Part shown: piece by piece, positions 25,450 to 33,489 of the stretch | Numbering within the stretch: the stretch's first letter is position 1 | How the letters are laid out: every line of letters starts with the position of its first letter | Assembly: GCA_022823365.1 (NCBI GenBank) | Contig: JAJDXG010000056.1 | Span: forward strand, 186,001 to 250,000 | Source of the DNA: Gemmatimonadota bacterium | GTDB taxonomy: Bacteria; Gemmatimonadota; Gemmatimonadetes; Longimicrobiales; Gaopeijiaceae | DNA length: 64,000 bases | Direction of reading: 5' to 3' | Translations under genes and position numbers: made by a program | Notes under the pieces: model-generated | The model's input: only the letters and a program-made list of their open reading frames with translations | The model's database searches: none | What the model was told of the DNA's origin: nothing

Positions 25450-26856
25450 ATGAGAGGACGTGACAATCGACGAGGACGCTGGATCCCCCTCTTCCTCGTG
25501 GCGCTGGCCGGTGTTGCTCAGATTCAGCCGCTCGACGCTCAGAGCACCAAGATGGGCAGCACGCTGCGCTACGGTTCCGGATTCTTCAACGTCCCCGCCG
25601 CTTCCACGCTTCCGCATCTCGCGATCACGGGCACCTATTCGGGGTTCGGGATCAGCGTGGACGAGCGTGTGTTCATTTCCCGGAGAGGGATCGAAAAGGG
25701 TCGTCTCCCGGGCGAGTGGAGCCAGTGGCTGCAGGACGCGTCGGTTGCGGTCGGCCTCTTCGACCGCGTCGAAGTCGGCGCCTCCTTCCAGAACTTCGCC
25801 GATGCCGAAAACGGCGGGAACATGATCGGCGCGTTCGGCCGGGTCGCGCTGGTGAAACCCGAGTCGTCCGGGTTCGGGCTGGCGGTGGGCACGCGCTTCG
25901 TCAGCGGACCTTCCTTCGGAGATGGGCGCGATCACATTCCCCCCCGGCTCGGATTCCCCGACATCCGGTTCTACGACGCATACGAGGGAGGCCTGGTCGA
26001 CGACATGTCGACCTCGTTCTCTCCCTACGTGATGGGGTCCTTCCAGCTCGCCGGCCTCGACAGCGACGCCCTTCCGGAGCACGACCTGACCTTCGGCCTG
26101 GGGTACGGAACGGGGATGTTCGGCGGGAGCGGAAGCGATCTCGGCTGGTACGGGAGGCGCTATTCGCACGGCTGGCTCGCGGCCACCGCGCTGCATGTCC
26201 AGCTCTCCCAGGGGGTCCTCCTGAACCTCATGGGCGAATACGACGGATGGGACTTCAACACCGGGGTTCAGCTGGATGTCGGCGGGATTCGCGCCGGCGC
26301 CTACGTGCTCGGGGTCCAGCACGTCGAGACCTCGACCATATACCGCAGCTCCCGCTTCGGGGTGATGGCTTCGCTGGCGCTCTGTCCGGGCGGCGGCGGC
26401 GTGCTGTGCAGCCCCGAGCTGATGCCGCGCCCGGAACCGATCCAGCTTCCGGCTCCGCCGCCGGATACGGTCGTCATCGAGCGCACCACCGAGATCCCGA
26501 TCGAGCTCAGCATGGAGCGGACCCTGTGCCTCGCGACGGGCGAGAACGGCACGGTGATGGCTACGCCCGAAGGCGCGGAAGTGATTTCCCTGGATGCGCT
26601 GGGCGGCGTATACGCGTCGGACGCCGAGTGGTTCAACAACGACAGCGAGATCGAGCACGCGGACTACCCGTACGAGAAGGTGGGCGAACAGATCAGCCCG
26701 AACTGCACCACGATCACCCGGGTCGGCGAGTGGCTGGGCGTACCGCTCTTCGCGGAGTCCGCCGCGGCGGGCGAGGACCCGATCCCGATGATCTACGTGC
26801 CCGTGACCCCGGGCCGCTGGCAGCCCTACGAGTTGCCGGCGCGCGTGCGCGGCTGA
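25450..26856 (+). CDS. outer-membrane beta-barrel-like protein of unknown function
   Basis: 468 residues with a signal peptide (MRGRDNRRGRWIPLFLVALAG..., cleavage near LDAQ). Residues 45-320 are rich in alternating strands ending in aromatic residues ('GFGISVDERVFISRRG', 'VGLFDRVEVGASFQNFADA', 'YVLGVQHVETSTIYRSSRFG'), as in YjbH/porin-type barrels. After a Pro-rich linker (about 330-345) the C-terminal 120 residues form a separate soluble domain ('ATPEGAEVISLDALGG...'). The start has AAGGAG upstream. Its 3' end overlaps the convergent glycosyltransferase gene by 31 bases. Confidence 0.7.
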   Translation: MRGRDNRRGRWIPLFLVALAGVAQIQPLDAQSTKMGSTLRYGSGFFNVPAASTLPHLAITGTYSGFGISVDERVFISRRGIEKGRLPGEWSQWLQDASVAVGLFDRVEVGASFQNFADAENGGNMIGAFGRVALVKPESSGFGLAVGTRFVSGPSFGDGRDHIPPRLGFPDIRFYDAYEGGLVDDMSTSFSPYVMGSFQLAGLDSDALPEHDLTFGLGYGTGMFGGSGSDLGWYGRRYSHGWLAATALHVQLSQGVLLNLMGEYDGWDFNTGVQLDVGGIRAGAYVLGVQHVETSTIYRSSRFGVMASLALCPGGGGVLCSPELMPRPEPIQLPAPPPDTVVIERTTEIPIELSMERTLCLATGENGTVMATPEGAEVISLDALGGVYASDAEWFNNDSEIEHADYPYEKVGEQISPNCTTITRVGEWLGVPLFAESAAAGEDPIPMIYVPVTPGRWQPYELPARVRG

Positions 26857-27470
26857 GGGCTCGCGGGAGCGCTCGCCCGTTCCAGGTCTTCGACGGTGTC
26901 GATGTCCGGCAAGGGCTCGAGCGTGGCCGTGCGCAGCTCCAGGGCTCGGGCCCGAACGAGCGTCGCCGTCATGACTCCTTCAGTGCTCCAGGGCACGTCG
27001 CGGAAGAGTTCGGGCCAGTAGGCGGTCGCGCCGATCAGGTAGTACCCACCGTCCAGCGCGGGACCCAACACGAGGTCGTTCGCGGAGAGTTCATCGAAGG
27101 CGCGCTCGACAACGCGACGATCCACCGCGGGGGCATCCGTGCCGATCGCGCACACCTGCCGCGACTGCTGGAACTCTCGCCGGAAGGCTTCGGCCAGACG
27201 CTCGCCCAGGTCGACGCCTTCCTGAGGCTTGAAACCGACGTCCGCAGCTCCCAGCCACTCACGCGCCGCGGCCAGTTCATTCGCGGGATCGAAGTAGACG
27301 ACCAGGCGATAGCGCCCGCCGCGAACGCCATCCAGCACCCGGCGTCCCATGATGCCGTACAGCGATGCGGCCTCGACGTCCCCGATGGCGGCGGCCAGTC
27401 GCGTCTTGACGCGCCCCGGACGGGGCACTTTCGCGAAGACGATCAGGGTGCGCTCCACGTCGCGCGTCAC
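26826..27470 (-). CDS. DUF2064/TIGR04282-type nucleotide-sugar-like transferase
   Basis: 214 residues, GT-A fold of the DUF2064 family: 'TLIVFAKVPRPGRVKTRLAAAIG', 'QEGVDLGERLAEAFRREF', 'VCAIGTDAPAVDRRVVERAFDEL', 'DLVLGPALDGGYYLIGATAYWPELFRDVPWSTEGVM' are all family landmarks. It starts with GTG overlapping the stop of the next glycosyltransferase gene (GTGA). The family is often paired with TIGR04283 enzymes in clusters linked to arsenosugar synthesis in some bacteria. No arsenic gene is visible here, so the substrate is unknown. Confidence 0.88.
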   Translation of the reverse strand: MTRDVERTLIVFAKVPRPGRVKTRLAAAIGDVEAASLYGIMGRRVLDGVRGGRYRLVVYFDPANELAAAREWLGAADVGFKPQEGVDLGERLAEAFRREFQQSRQVCAIGTDAPAVDRRVVERAFDELSANDLVLGPALDGGYYLIGATAYWPELFRDVPWSTEGVMTATLVRARALELRTATLEPLPDIDTVEDLERASAPASPQPRTRAGNS

Positions 27471-28186
27471 CGGTTGTACCCATTCTCCGATGCCGGGACG
27501 CGCTCGGGATACCAACGCGCCAGGCGTTCGGGCGCGACGCCGGCCAGATACAGGGAGGTGGCCGCCCCGTTGCGCAGCCAGACCTTCCATCTTCCGAGGC
27601 GCTGGTAGGTTCTGGGGCTGGTCAGCAGAGGCCCGCGCAGGCGCGCGATGCTGCCCGAGCGACGCAGTCGGCGAACCATTTCGACATCTTCCATAAAGGG
27701 CAGTTCGGGGTAGCCGCCGACTGCTTCGAAGGCCTCGCGCCGCACCAGCAGGCCCTGATCGCCGTACACCAGGCCGGTCAGGCGCTCGCGCACGCGCTGT
27801 CCGGTCTCGACCAGGCGCCAGAACCAGCCACGCCCGCTCAGGCGGAAGGGAAAATACGCCGCCGCCGGGCCGTTGTCGGATTGGAGCGCGGAGACGAGCG
27901 CCGAGCGGGAGGCCGACGGGAGCCGGGAGTCGGCGTGCAGGAACAGGAGCCAGGGTGTGTCGAGCGCGCGCGCGCCCGCGTTCATCTGGGAGGCCCGCCC
28001 CCGGGGCCCGGACACGCACACGGCCCCTCCGGCGCGCGCCCGCTCGAGGGTGTCGTCGGCCGAACCTCCATCGGCGACGACGACGCGAAGCGGCAGCGGA
28101 ACTTCGGCAAGATCCGCCAGCAGTCGGGGCAGATGACCCCCTTCGTTGATCGTCGGGATCACCACCCCCAGGGTGGCGCCGGTCAC
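27467..28186 (-). CDS. TIGR04283-type family 2 glycosyltransferase
   Basis: 239 residues, GT2 fold: 'LGVVIPTINEGGHLPRLLADL', 'VVVADGGSADDT', 'GPRGRASQMNAGA', 'WLLFLHADSRLP' (DxD-type metal site HADS), 'VYGDQGLLVRREAFEAVGGYPELPFMEDVEMVRRLRRSG'. The last motif is characteristic of TIGR04283. It sits between the DUF2064 gene and the DUF547 gene, with 4-base overlaps on both sides, so the three act as one unit. It probably transfers a sugar to a lipid or small molecule; the acceptor is unknown. Confidence 0.88.
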   Translation of the reverse strand: MTGATLGVVIPTINEGGHLPRLLADLAEVPLPLRVVVADGGSADDTLERARAGGAVCVSGPRGRASQMNAGARALDTPWLLFLHADSRLPSASRSALVSALQSDNGPAAAYFPFRLSGRGWFWRLVETGQRVRERLTGLVYGDQGLLVRREAFEAVGGYPELPFMEDVEMVRRLRRSGSIARLRGPLLTSPRTYQRLGRWKVWLRNGAATSLYLAGVAPERLARWYPERVPASENGYNR

Positions 28187-28995
28187 GGGTCGAGGTCGTT
28201 CAGCGTCCAGTCGTACTCGAAGAAGCGCACGTCCAGGCCCGGATTCCGAAGGTATTCGGCATCCTCCTGGGACACGTACCGGGCGAAGAAGTCGAGCAGG
28301 CCGTTCCGTCCGCCGAAGTCGTCTCCGTACCAGTCCAGCACTCGATTGAGAGTGAGGGATCCGGCGCCCGAGCGGTCGATCAGGAAGTGCTCGGGATTCG
28401 CCACCAGCCCGCGCACGGCTCGATCGAGCTGGTCGTCGAGTCGTTCCGGCACGTAGGCCTCGGCAGCCAGCGGAGGGCAGCTCAGTGCGGCGCAGTTGAC
28501 CGCGAAGTGGATGCGCGGCTCACCCCACGTGGGCCGGATGATCTCATGCTCGATCTCGTCGAGGGAGCGGGTTGCTCCTGCGACGTCGCAGAAGGCTCCG
28601 GTGAACACGTCGCGGATCTGCCAGACGGAGTTGTCGGGGCGGTCGGCGAACGCGTTGCGGATCGATCCCACCAGCCCGGCGTTCTTCCGGATCGGATAGT
28701 TCGCCGACACCCGGTCCAGCATGCAGGCATTGTACGCGTTGATCCAGAACGCGAGCTGGACCTCGTCGGACGCCGACCCGAGCGCGGCCGGGTCCGTGCC
28801 CGCGAGCTGATCCAGGTAGGTGGCCAGGTCCGCCCGGCGGTCCTGCAGGGCGGCGTAGTCCACCCGCGGCGCCTGTACGACGTCCTCGAGGATCCGGGTG
28901 AAGTCCGCGTGGTCGGTAATGTCCTGCGCGACGACCGGTGACGCCGCGAGCACGCAGGCGAGCAGGGACGCGGGAAGAGCTCTTTCCGTGGTCAT
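28183..28995 (-). CDS. exported DUF547 domain protein
   Basis: 270 residues with a signal peptide ([19 protein letters not shown]). The DUF547 domain is visible: 'VDYAALQ', '[14 protein letters not shown]', '[25 protein letters not shown]' and '[23 protein letters not shown]', which contains a conserved His and Cys set that looks like a protease/transglutaminase-type active site. The start is ATG 28995 with GGAG ten bases upstream. It is first in a three-gene unit with two glycosyltransferases. The molecular function of DUF547 is not established. Confidence 0.85.
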   Translation of the reverse strand: MTTERALPASLLACVLAASPVVAQDITDHADFTRILEDVVQAPRVDYAALQDRRADLATYLDQLAGTDPAALGSASDEVQLAFWINAYNACMLDRVSANYPIRKNAGLVGSIRNAFADRPDNSVWQIRDVFTGAFCDVAGATRSLDEIEHEIIRPTWGEPRIHFAVNCAALSCPPLAAEAYVPERLDDQLDRAVRGLVANPEHFLIDRSGAGSLTLNRVLDWYGDDFGGRNGLLDFFARYVSQEDAEYLRNPGLDVRFFEYDWTLNDLDP

Positions 28996-29116
28996 TTTCT
29001 GGCAGCTCCAGCGAGTGTTTTCCACCAATCAACGCGGGCCGGTCGGGGCGGCTCCTGGCAAGAAGAGAACAGCAGTCGCCGTGGCTCCGCAACGGGGTCC
29101 CGAGATCGTCCCGTAC

Positions 29117-29133
29117 TGACATTCCAGGTGTCA
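29117..29133. promoter_or_regulatory. inverted repeat upstream of recA (possible operator)
   Basis: TGACA and TGTCA flank seven bases. A second small dyad, GTTC-N4-GAAC, is at 29213-29224, twenty bases before the recA start. Neither matches the E. coli or B. subtilis LexA box. They are the only dyads I noticed in the 248-base recA upstream region; the rest of that region shows no gene. Confidence 0.2.
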
Positions 29134-29243
29134 AAGGGGACCCGCTATGTTTCATCCCGCGCGAGCCCTTTCGCTTTCTGTTCGGGTCTCGTATCTTGGA
29201 TTGCACCTCTTCGTTCACGCGAACCCGACGGAGACATACAGCG

Positions 29244-30395
29244 ATGGCTCGCAAGATCCAGACCAACTCGAAGGACAAGGCGCTCAAGACCGCTCTCACG
29301 CAGATCGAGAGGGCCCACGGCAGGGGGGCGATCATGAAGATGGGGTCGGATTCATCCCGAATTCAGATCGAATCCATCTCCACCGGTTCGCTGAATCTGG
29401 ATGCGGCGACCGGAATCGGCGGCGTGCCGCGGGGACGGATCAGCGAGGTCTACGGACCTGAGTCGAGCGGCAAGACCACCCTCTGCCTGCACGTGATCGC
29501 GAACGCGCAGCGCGCAGGCGGCATCGCGGCGTTCATCGACGCGGAGCACGCCCTGGACATCGGCTACGCCCGCAAGCTCGGGGTGGATATCGACGAGCTG
29601 CTGGTGGCGCAGCCCGATACCGGCGAGCAGGCTCTGGAGATCGCCGAGGTGCTGATCCGCTCCAACGCCATCGACGTCATCGTCATCGACTCGGTGGCGG
29701 CGCTGGTCCCGCGTGCGGAGATCGAAGGCGAGATGGGCGACTCGCACGTCGGGTTGCAGGCGCGCCTGATGAGCCAGGCCCTGCGCAAGCTGACCGGGGC
29801 GGTGAACCGCTCGCACACGTCGGTGATCTTCACCAACCAGATTCGCGAGAAGGTGGGGGTCATGTTCGGAAGTCCGGAAACCACCTCCGGTGGCCGGGCC
29901 CTGAAGTTCTACGCCTCGCTCAGGCTCGACATCCGGCGCATCGGCGCCATCAAGGACGGCCAGGAATTCCTGGGCAACCGGATCCGCGTCAAGGTGGTGA
30001 AAAACAAGTGCGCGCCACCCTTCCGCCAGGCGGAGTTCGACATTCTCTACGATCTGGGCATCAGCCACTCGTCGCTGCTGATCGACCTCGGGGTGGACAA
30101 GGGGGTCGTCTCCCGCTCCGGTTCCTGGTTCTCCTTCGGCGATCTGCGCCTGGGGCAGGGCAAGGACAACTCCCGCAAGTTCCTGGAAGAAAACGAGGAC
30201 ATCGCCGGCGAGATCGAGGCCAAGGTGCGGATCGCGCTCGGTCTGGATCGGCCCGAGGCGAAGGCGGGGGCGGAGGACAGGAAGGGTGCTGCGTCTTCCG
30301 GGAAGGGTTCGCGCGCCAATGCCGGGAAGGCTCCCTCGGCGGGTCCGCGCCGGAGCCCGGCCGGCAAGGTCGGCGGAGCGCGCGTGGTGGCGTAG
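29244..30395 (+). CDS. recA: recombinase RecA
   Basis: 383 residues. Core RecA motifs: Walker A '[10 protein letters not shown]', '[10 protein letters not shown]', '[21 protein letters not shown]', loop L1/L2 region '[37 protein letters not shown]' and the C-terminal domain. The tail after residue 340 is Lys/Ala/Gly-rich and basic ([18 protein letters not shown]) instead of the acidic tail of E. coli RecA. The start is ATG 29244 with GGAG ten bases upstream; the frame continues upstream but without homology. It performs strand exchange in homologous recombination and the SOS response. Confidence 0.97.
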   Translation: MARKIQTNSKDKALKTALTQIERAHGRGAIMKMGSDSSRIQIESISTGSLNLDAATGIGGVPRGRISEVYGPESSGKTTLCLHVIANAQRAGGIAAFIDAEHALDIGYARKLGVDIDELLVAQPDTGEQALEIAEVLIRSNAIDVIVIDSVAALVPRAEIEGEMGDSHVGLQARLMSQALRKLTGAVNRSHTSVIFTNQIREKVGVMFGSPETTSGGRALKFYASLRLDIRRIGAIKDGQEFLGNRIRVKVVKNKCAPPFRQAEFDILYDLGISHSSLLIDLGVDKGVVSRSGSWFSFGDLRLGQGKDNSRKFLEENEDIAGEIEAKVRIALGLDRPEAKAGAEDRKGAASSGKGSRANAGKAPSAGPRRSPAGKVGGARVVA

Positions 30396-30422
30396 GTCGC
30401 GAAGGGAGCCCCCCCCCGTGTA

Positions 30423-30452
30423 TTGAGCCCGGCTGCGGGGCGCGGTTATTCT
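30423..30452 (+). promoter_or_regulatory. probable promoter of the alaS gene group
   Basis: TTGAGC, an 18-base spacer and TATTCT, 56 bases before the alaS start codon. The spacing and the AT island in GC-rich DNA support it; there is no experimental evidence. Confidence 0.45.
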
Positions 30453-30508
30453 AGGGGCTGGCGTCCCGTATCGGGCGGCGGCGCCTTCCCGCCACCGGCC
30501 CGTTGCAG

Positions 30509-33199
30509 ATGGAAACTGCTGAAATCCGCCAGCGCTTTCTGAGCTTCTTCGAAGAGCGCGGACACGGCGTAGTATCGAGTTCGTCCCTGGTTCCCGGGAA
30601 CGATCCCAGCCTGCTGTTCACCAACGCGGGCATGGTCCAGTTCAAGAGCGTGTTTCTGGGCGAAGAGCCTGCGCCGCACCGCACCGCGGTCACCTCCCAG
30701 AAGTGCCTCCGGGCCGGCGGAAAGCACAACGATCTGGAAGAGGTCGGGCGCACCGCGCGCCACCACACCTTCTTCGAGATGCTCGGGAACTTCTCGTTCG
30801 GGGACTACTTCAAGCGCGAGGCCATCCGCTACGCCTGGGACTTCCTGACCGTCGAGCTGGGCATGGATCCGGATCGGCTGTACGCGACGGTGCACTACTC
30901 CGACGACGAGGCGGCCGAGCTGTGGCACGAGGTGGCGGGACTCGCTCGTTCGCGCATCTACCGGCTGGGCGACAAGGACAACTTCTGGCAGATGGCCGAC
31001 ACGGGACCCTGCGGCCCTTGTTCGGAGGTGCACTACGACTTGCGGCCCAGGGAGGAGCGGGGTCTGGATCTCCCGGTCGAGGAGTTCGAGGAGAAGGGCG
31101 AGCGGGGCGAGTTCCTCGAGTTGTGGAACCTCGTATTCATGCAGTTCAACCGGGACGAGGATGGTGTGCAGCACCCGCTTCCGGCGCCCTCCATCGACAC
31201 CGGGGCGGGGCTGGAACGCCTGGCCACGGTGCTGCAGGGCGTGGACTCCAATTACCACATCGATCTCTTCCGGCCGCTGCTGGAGCGCGCGGCCGAGGCT
31301 GTAGGGAAGGCGTACGATCCGGAGGCGCCGGAAGGTGTGAGCTACCGGGTGCTCGCCGACCACAGCCGCGCCGTGGCCTTCCTGCTCGGCGACGGGGTCT
31401 ATCCGTCCAACGAGGGGCGGGGCTACGTGCTGCGGCGGATCCTGCGGCGGGGGGTGCGGCACGCCTGGCTGCTGGGGCGCCGCGAACCCACTCTGGTGGA
31501 GGTTGTGGACGCGGTAATCGCGGCCATGGGCGAGACCTTCCCGGAGCTGGTCGAGCGGGCGGAGCACATCCTGTCGGTGACGCGGGCGGAGGAGGAGCGC
31601 TTCCTGACCACCATCGAAGGGGGGATGGAGCGCTTCGAGGTTGCCGCGTCCAACGTCAGGGACGACGTGATTGGTGGCGAGGACGCCTTCCGCCTGTACG
31701 ACACTTTCGGCTTCCCGCTCGATCTCACTCAGGTGATGGCCCGCGAGCGGGGGTATGCGGTGGACGTGGACGGGTTCGAGGCGGCGTTGGAGGAGCAGCG
31801 GGAGCGGAGTCGGGGTACCTCGATCACCGCCCGGGAGTTCGAGGGCGGTCGGGGGCAAACCCCTAAAGTCGATGTGACAGTCGCCAAGGCGTGGCACCTT
31901 TTGGATACGGATGCCGAGCAGACATTCGTCGGGTACGACCATCGAGGCGTGTCCACAGACGTCATCGCACTGCGCGAAGGCGACGCTGAATGGGGCGTGC
32001 AGCTGCGCGAGAACCCGTTCTACGTGGAGGCCGGCGGCCAGGTCTCCGATCGGGGCACGGTTACCGGCGACGGCTGGCGGCTCACCGTCGAGCGGGTCGA
32101 ACGGGTGGAAGGCCGCACGGCACTGATCGGGCCGCTGGAGGGGGATCCGCCGCCGCTGGATGTGGGGCCGCTGCCCGTGCAGGCACGGGTCCCGGAGGAC
32201 GACCGGCACGACACTGAGCGGAACCACACCGCGACTCACCTTCTGCACGCCGCTCTTCGGTCGGTGCTGGGGGAGCACGCGACGCAGCAGGGGTCGCTGG
32301 TGGCTCCGGACCGGCTGCGCTTCGACTTTGCCCACTCCGGGCCGATGACGGCCGGGGAGGTCGAGGAGGTGGAGTCCTTCGTCAATGAGGCGGTGTGGCG
32401 AGACTACCCGGTCGAGGTGGGCGAATCGACCTACGACGAGGCGATCGCGGCGGGCGCGATGGCGCTCTTCGGCGAGAAGTACGGCGACCGCGTACGCACG
32501 ATCACGATTCCCGGCATCAGCATCGAGTTGTGCGGCGGAACCCACCTGCGCCATACCGGGGAAGTGGGGCTCTTCAAGGTGGTGAGCGAGGGCGGCGTGG
32601 CGGCGGGCGTGCGCCGCATCGAGGCGGTCACCGGGCCGGGCGCCCTGAAGCACTATCAGTCCATCGAGGCGGAGCTCGAGGAGGTATCCGGCCTGCTGCG
32701 GACGCCGGTGCGCAACGCGGTTCGGCGTACCCGCCAGCTCATCGACGAGAAGAAGGAGCTCGAGCGGCTGCTGGACGAGATGAGCAAGGCGGGAGGTGGG
32801 CGCGAAACCGTGGTAGTGGCCAGCGAGCTCACTCTCGGCGACGGCGATCCCTTCCGGGCGGCCTACCGGGCGGTCCGGATGCGGGCGCGCCGTGCCGACG
32901 AGGTGCGCAGCTACGGGGACGAGTTCCTGGCCGCCGAGCCGAGTGGGGTGGCTGTGGTCGCCGCCGAACTCCCTGGCGGAAAGCAGACCCTGTTCAGCTT
33001 CGTCGGCGCCGCCCTCATCCGCCGGGGGATCAAGGCGGACGCGGTGGTGCGGGGGGTGGCGGCGGTGGTGGGAGGACGCGGCGGCGGACGGCCGCACATG
33101 GCGCAGGCGGGCGTCGCGGATCCCAGCCGGCTTGACGAGGCGCTGGCGGCCGGTGAGGCGATCGTGCGCGAACTCTCCGGCCGCGGCGGCAGGCCGTGA
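30509..33199 (+). CDS. alaS: alanyl-tRNA synthetase
   Basis: 896 residues, full length. Class II catalytic core: 'FTNAGMVQFKSVFLGEEPAPHRTAVTSQKCLRAGGKHNDLEEVG' with 'HHTFFEMLGNFSFGDYFK'. Editing domain zinc ligands: 'NHTATHLLHAAL' (HxxxH) and 'CGGTHLRHTGEVG'. C-Ala domain: 'RPHMAQAGV' (GGGRPHMAQAG). It charges tRNA-Ala and clears Ser/Gly mistakes. A stretch at about 31850-31990, between catalytic and editing domains, is visibly less GC-rich than its surroundings. The stop overlaps the next start (GTGA). Confidence 0.97.
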   Translation: METAEIRQRFLSFFEERGHGVVSSSSLVPGNDPSLLFTNAGMVQFKSVFLGEEPAPHRTAVTSQKCLRAGGKHNDLEEVGRTARHHTFFEMLGNFSFGDYFKREAIRYAWDFLTVELGMDPDRLYATVHYSDDEAAELWHEVAGLARSRIYRLGDKDNFWQMADTGPCGPCSEVHYDLRPREERGLDLPVEEFEEKGERGEFLELWNLVFMQFNRDEDGVQHPLPAPSIDTGAGLERLATVLQGVDSNYHIDLFRPLLERAAEAVGKAYDPEAPEGVSYRVLADHSRAVAFLLGDGVYPSNEGRGYVLRRILRRGVRHAWLLGRREPTLVEVVDAVIAAMGETFPELVERAEHILSVTRAEEERFLTTIEGGMERFEVAASNVRDDVIGGEDAFRLYDTFGFPLDLTQVMARERGYAVDVDGFEAALEEQRERSRGTSITAREFEGGRGQTPKVDVTVAKAWHLLDTDAEQTFVGYDHRGVSTDVIALREGDAEWGVQLRENPFYVEAGGQVSDRGTVTGDGWRLTVERVERVEGRTALIGPLEGDPPPLDVGPLPVQARVPEDDRHDTERNHTATHLLHAALRSVLGEHATQQGSLVAPDRLRFDFAHSGPMTAGEVEEVESFVNEAVWRDYPVEVGESTYDEAIAAGAMALFGEKYGDRVRTITIPGISIELCGGTHLRHTGEVGLFKVVSEGGVAAGVRRIEAVTGPGALKHYQSIEAELEEVSGLLRTPVRNAVRRTRQLIDEKKELERLLDEMSKAGGGRETVVVASELTLGDGDPFRAAYRAVRMRARRADEVRSYGDEFLAAEPSGVAVVAAELPGGKQTLFSFVGAALIRRGIKADAVVRGVAAVVGGRGGGRPHMAQAGVADPSRLDEALAAGEAIVRELSGRGGRP

Positions 33200-33489
33200 C
33201 CGCGCTCCGGGACTGGCTCGACGCCCGCCGTCCGACGGTACCGGACGGGCTGAAGGAGTGGCTCGCGGTCGAGGACGAGGTTCCCGTCTCGGTCGTCGGC
33301 CTCGCCGACCTGGGCATCGCTGCGCTCGACCGCGCCGAGGTGGCGCAGCAGCTCGACCGCCACACGGCCTTTCAGCTCCTCGCGGCGGACGCGCTTCTCA
33401 CGTACGCCTGCGAAGCCGCCGTCGATGAACCGGAGGTCGCCTCGGGGCTGCATCTCATTCTGGATCGCTGCGCGGCTGCGTGGCAGTGA
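33196..33489 (+). CDS. conserved-looking small protein of unknown function
   Basis: 97 residues, acidic and Ala/Leu-rich, probably all-helical ('LADLGIAALDRAEVAQQLDRHTAFQLLAADALLTYACEAA'). No signal peptide or metal motif. GTG start overlapping the alaS stop by four bases, and its own stop overlaps the cca start by four bases. Coupling on both sides makes it a real gene. I do not recognise a family. It sits between two tRNA enzymes, so a tRNA-related accessory role is possible but unproven. Confidence 0.65.
   Translation: MTALRDWLDARRPTVPDGLKEWLAVEDEVPVSVVGLADLGIAALDRAEVAQQLDRHTAFQLLAADALLTYACEAAVDEPEVASGLHLILDRCAAAWQ

Noticed and set aside
30405-30420. Poly-C stretch after recA as a terminator
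   Set aside because: A run of Cs alone has no hairpin and no T-run; it only separates recA from the alaS promoter.
30446-33097. Open frame of 883 codons opposite alaS
   Set aside because: It mirrors alaS codon structure and has no start context or homology.
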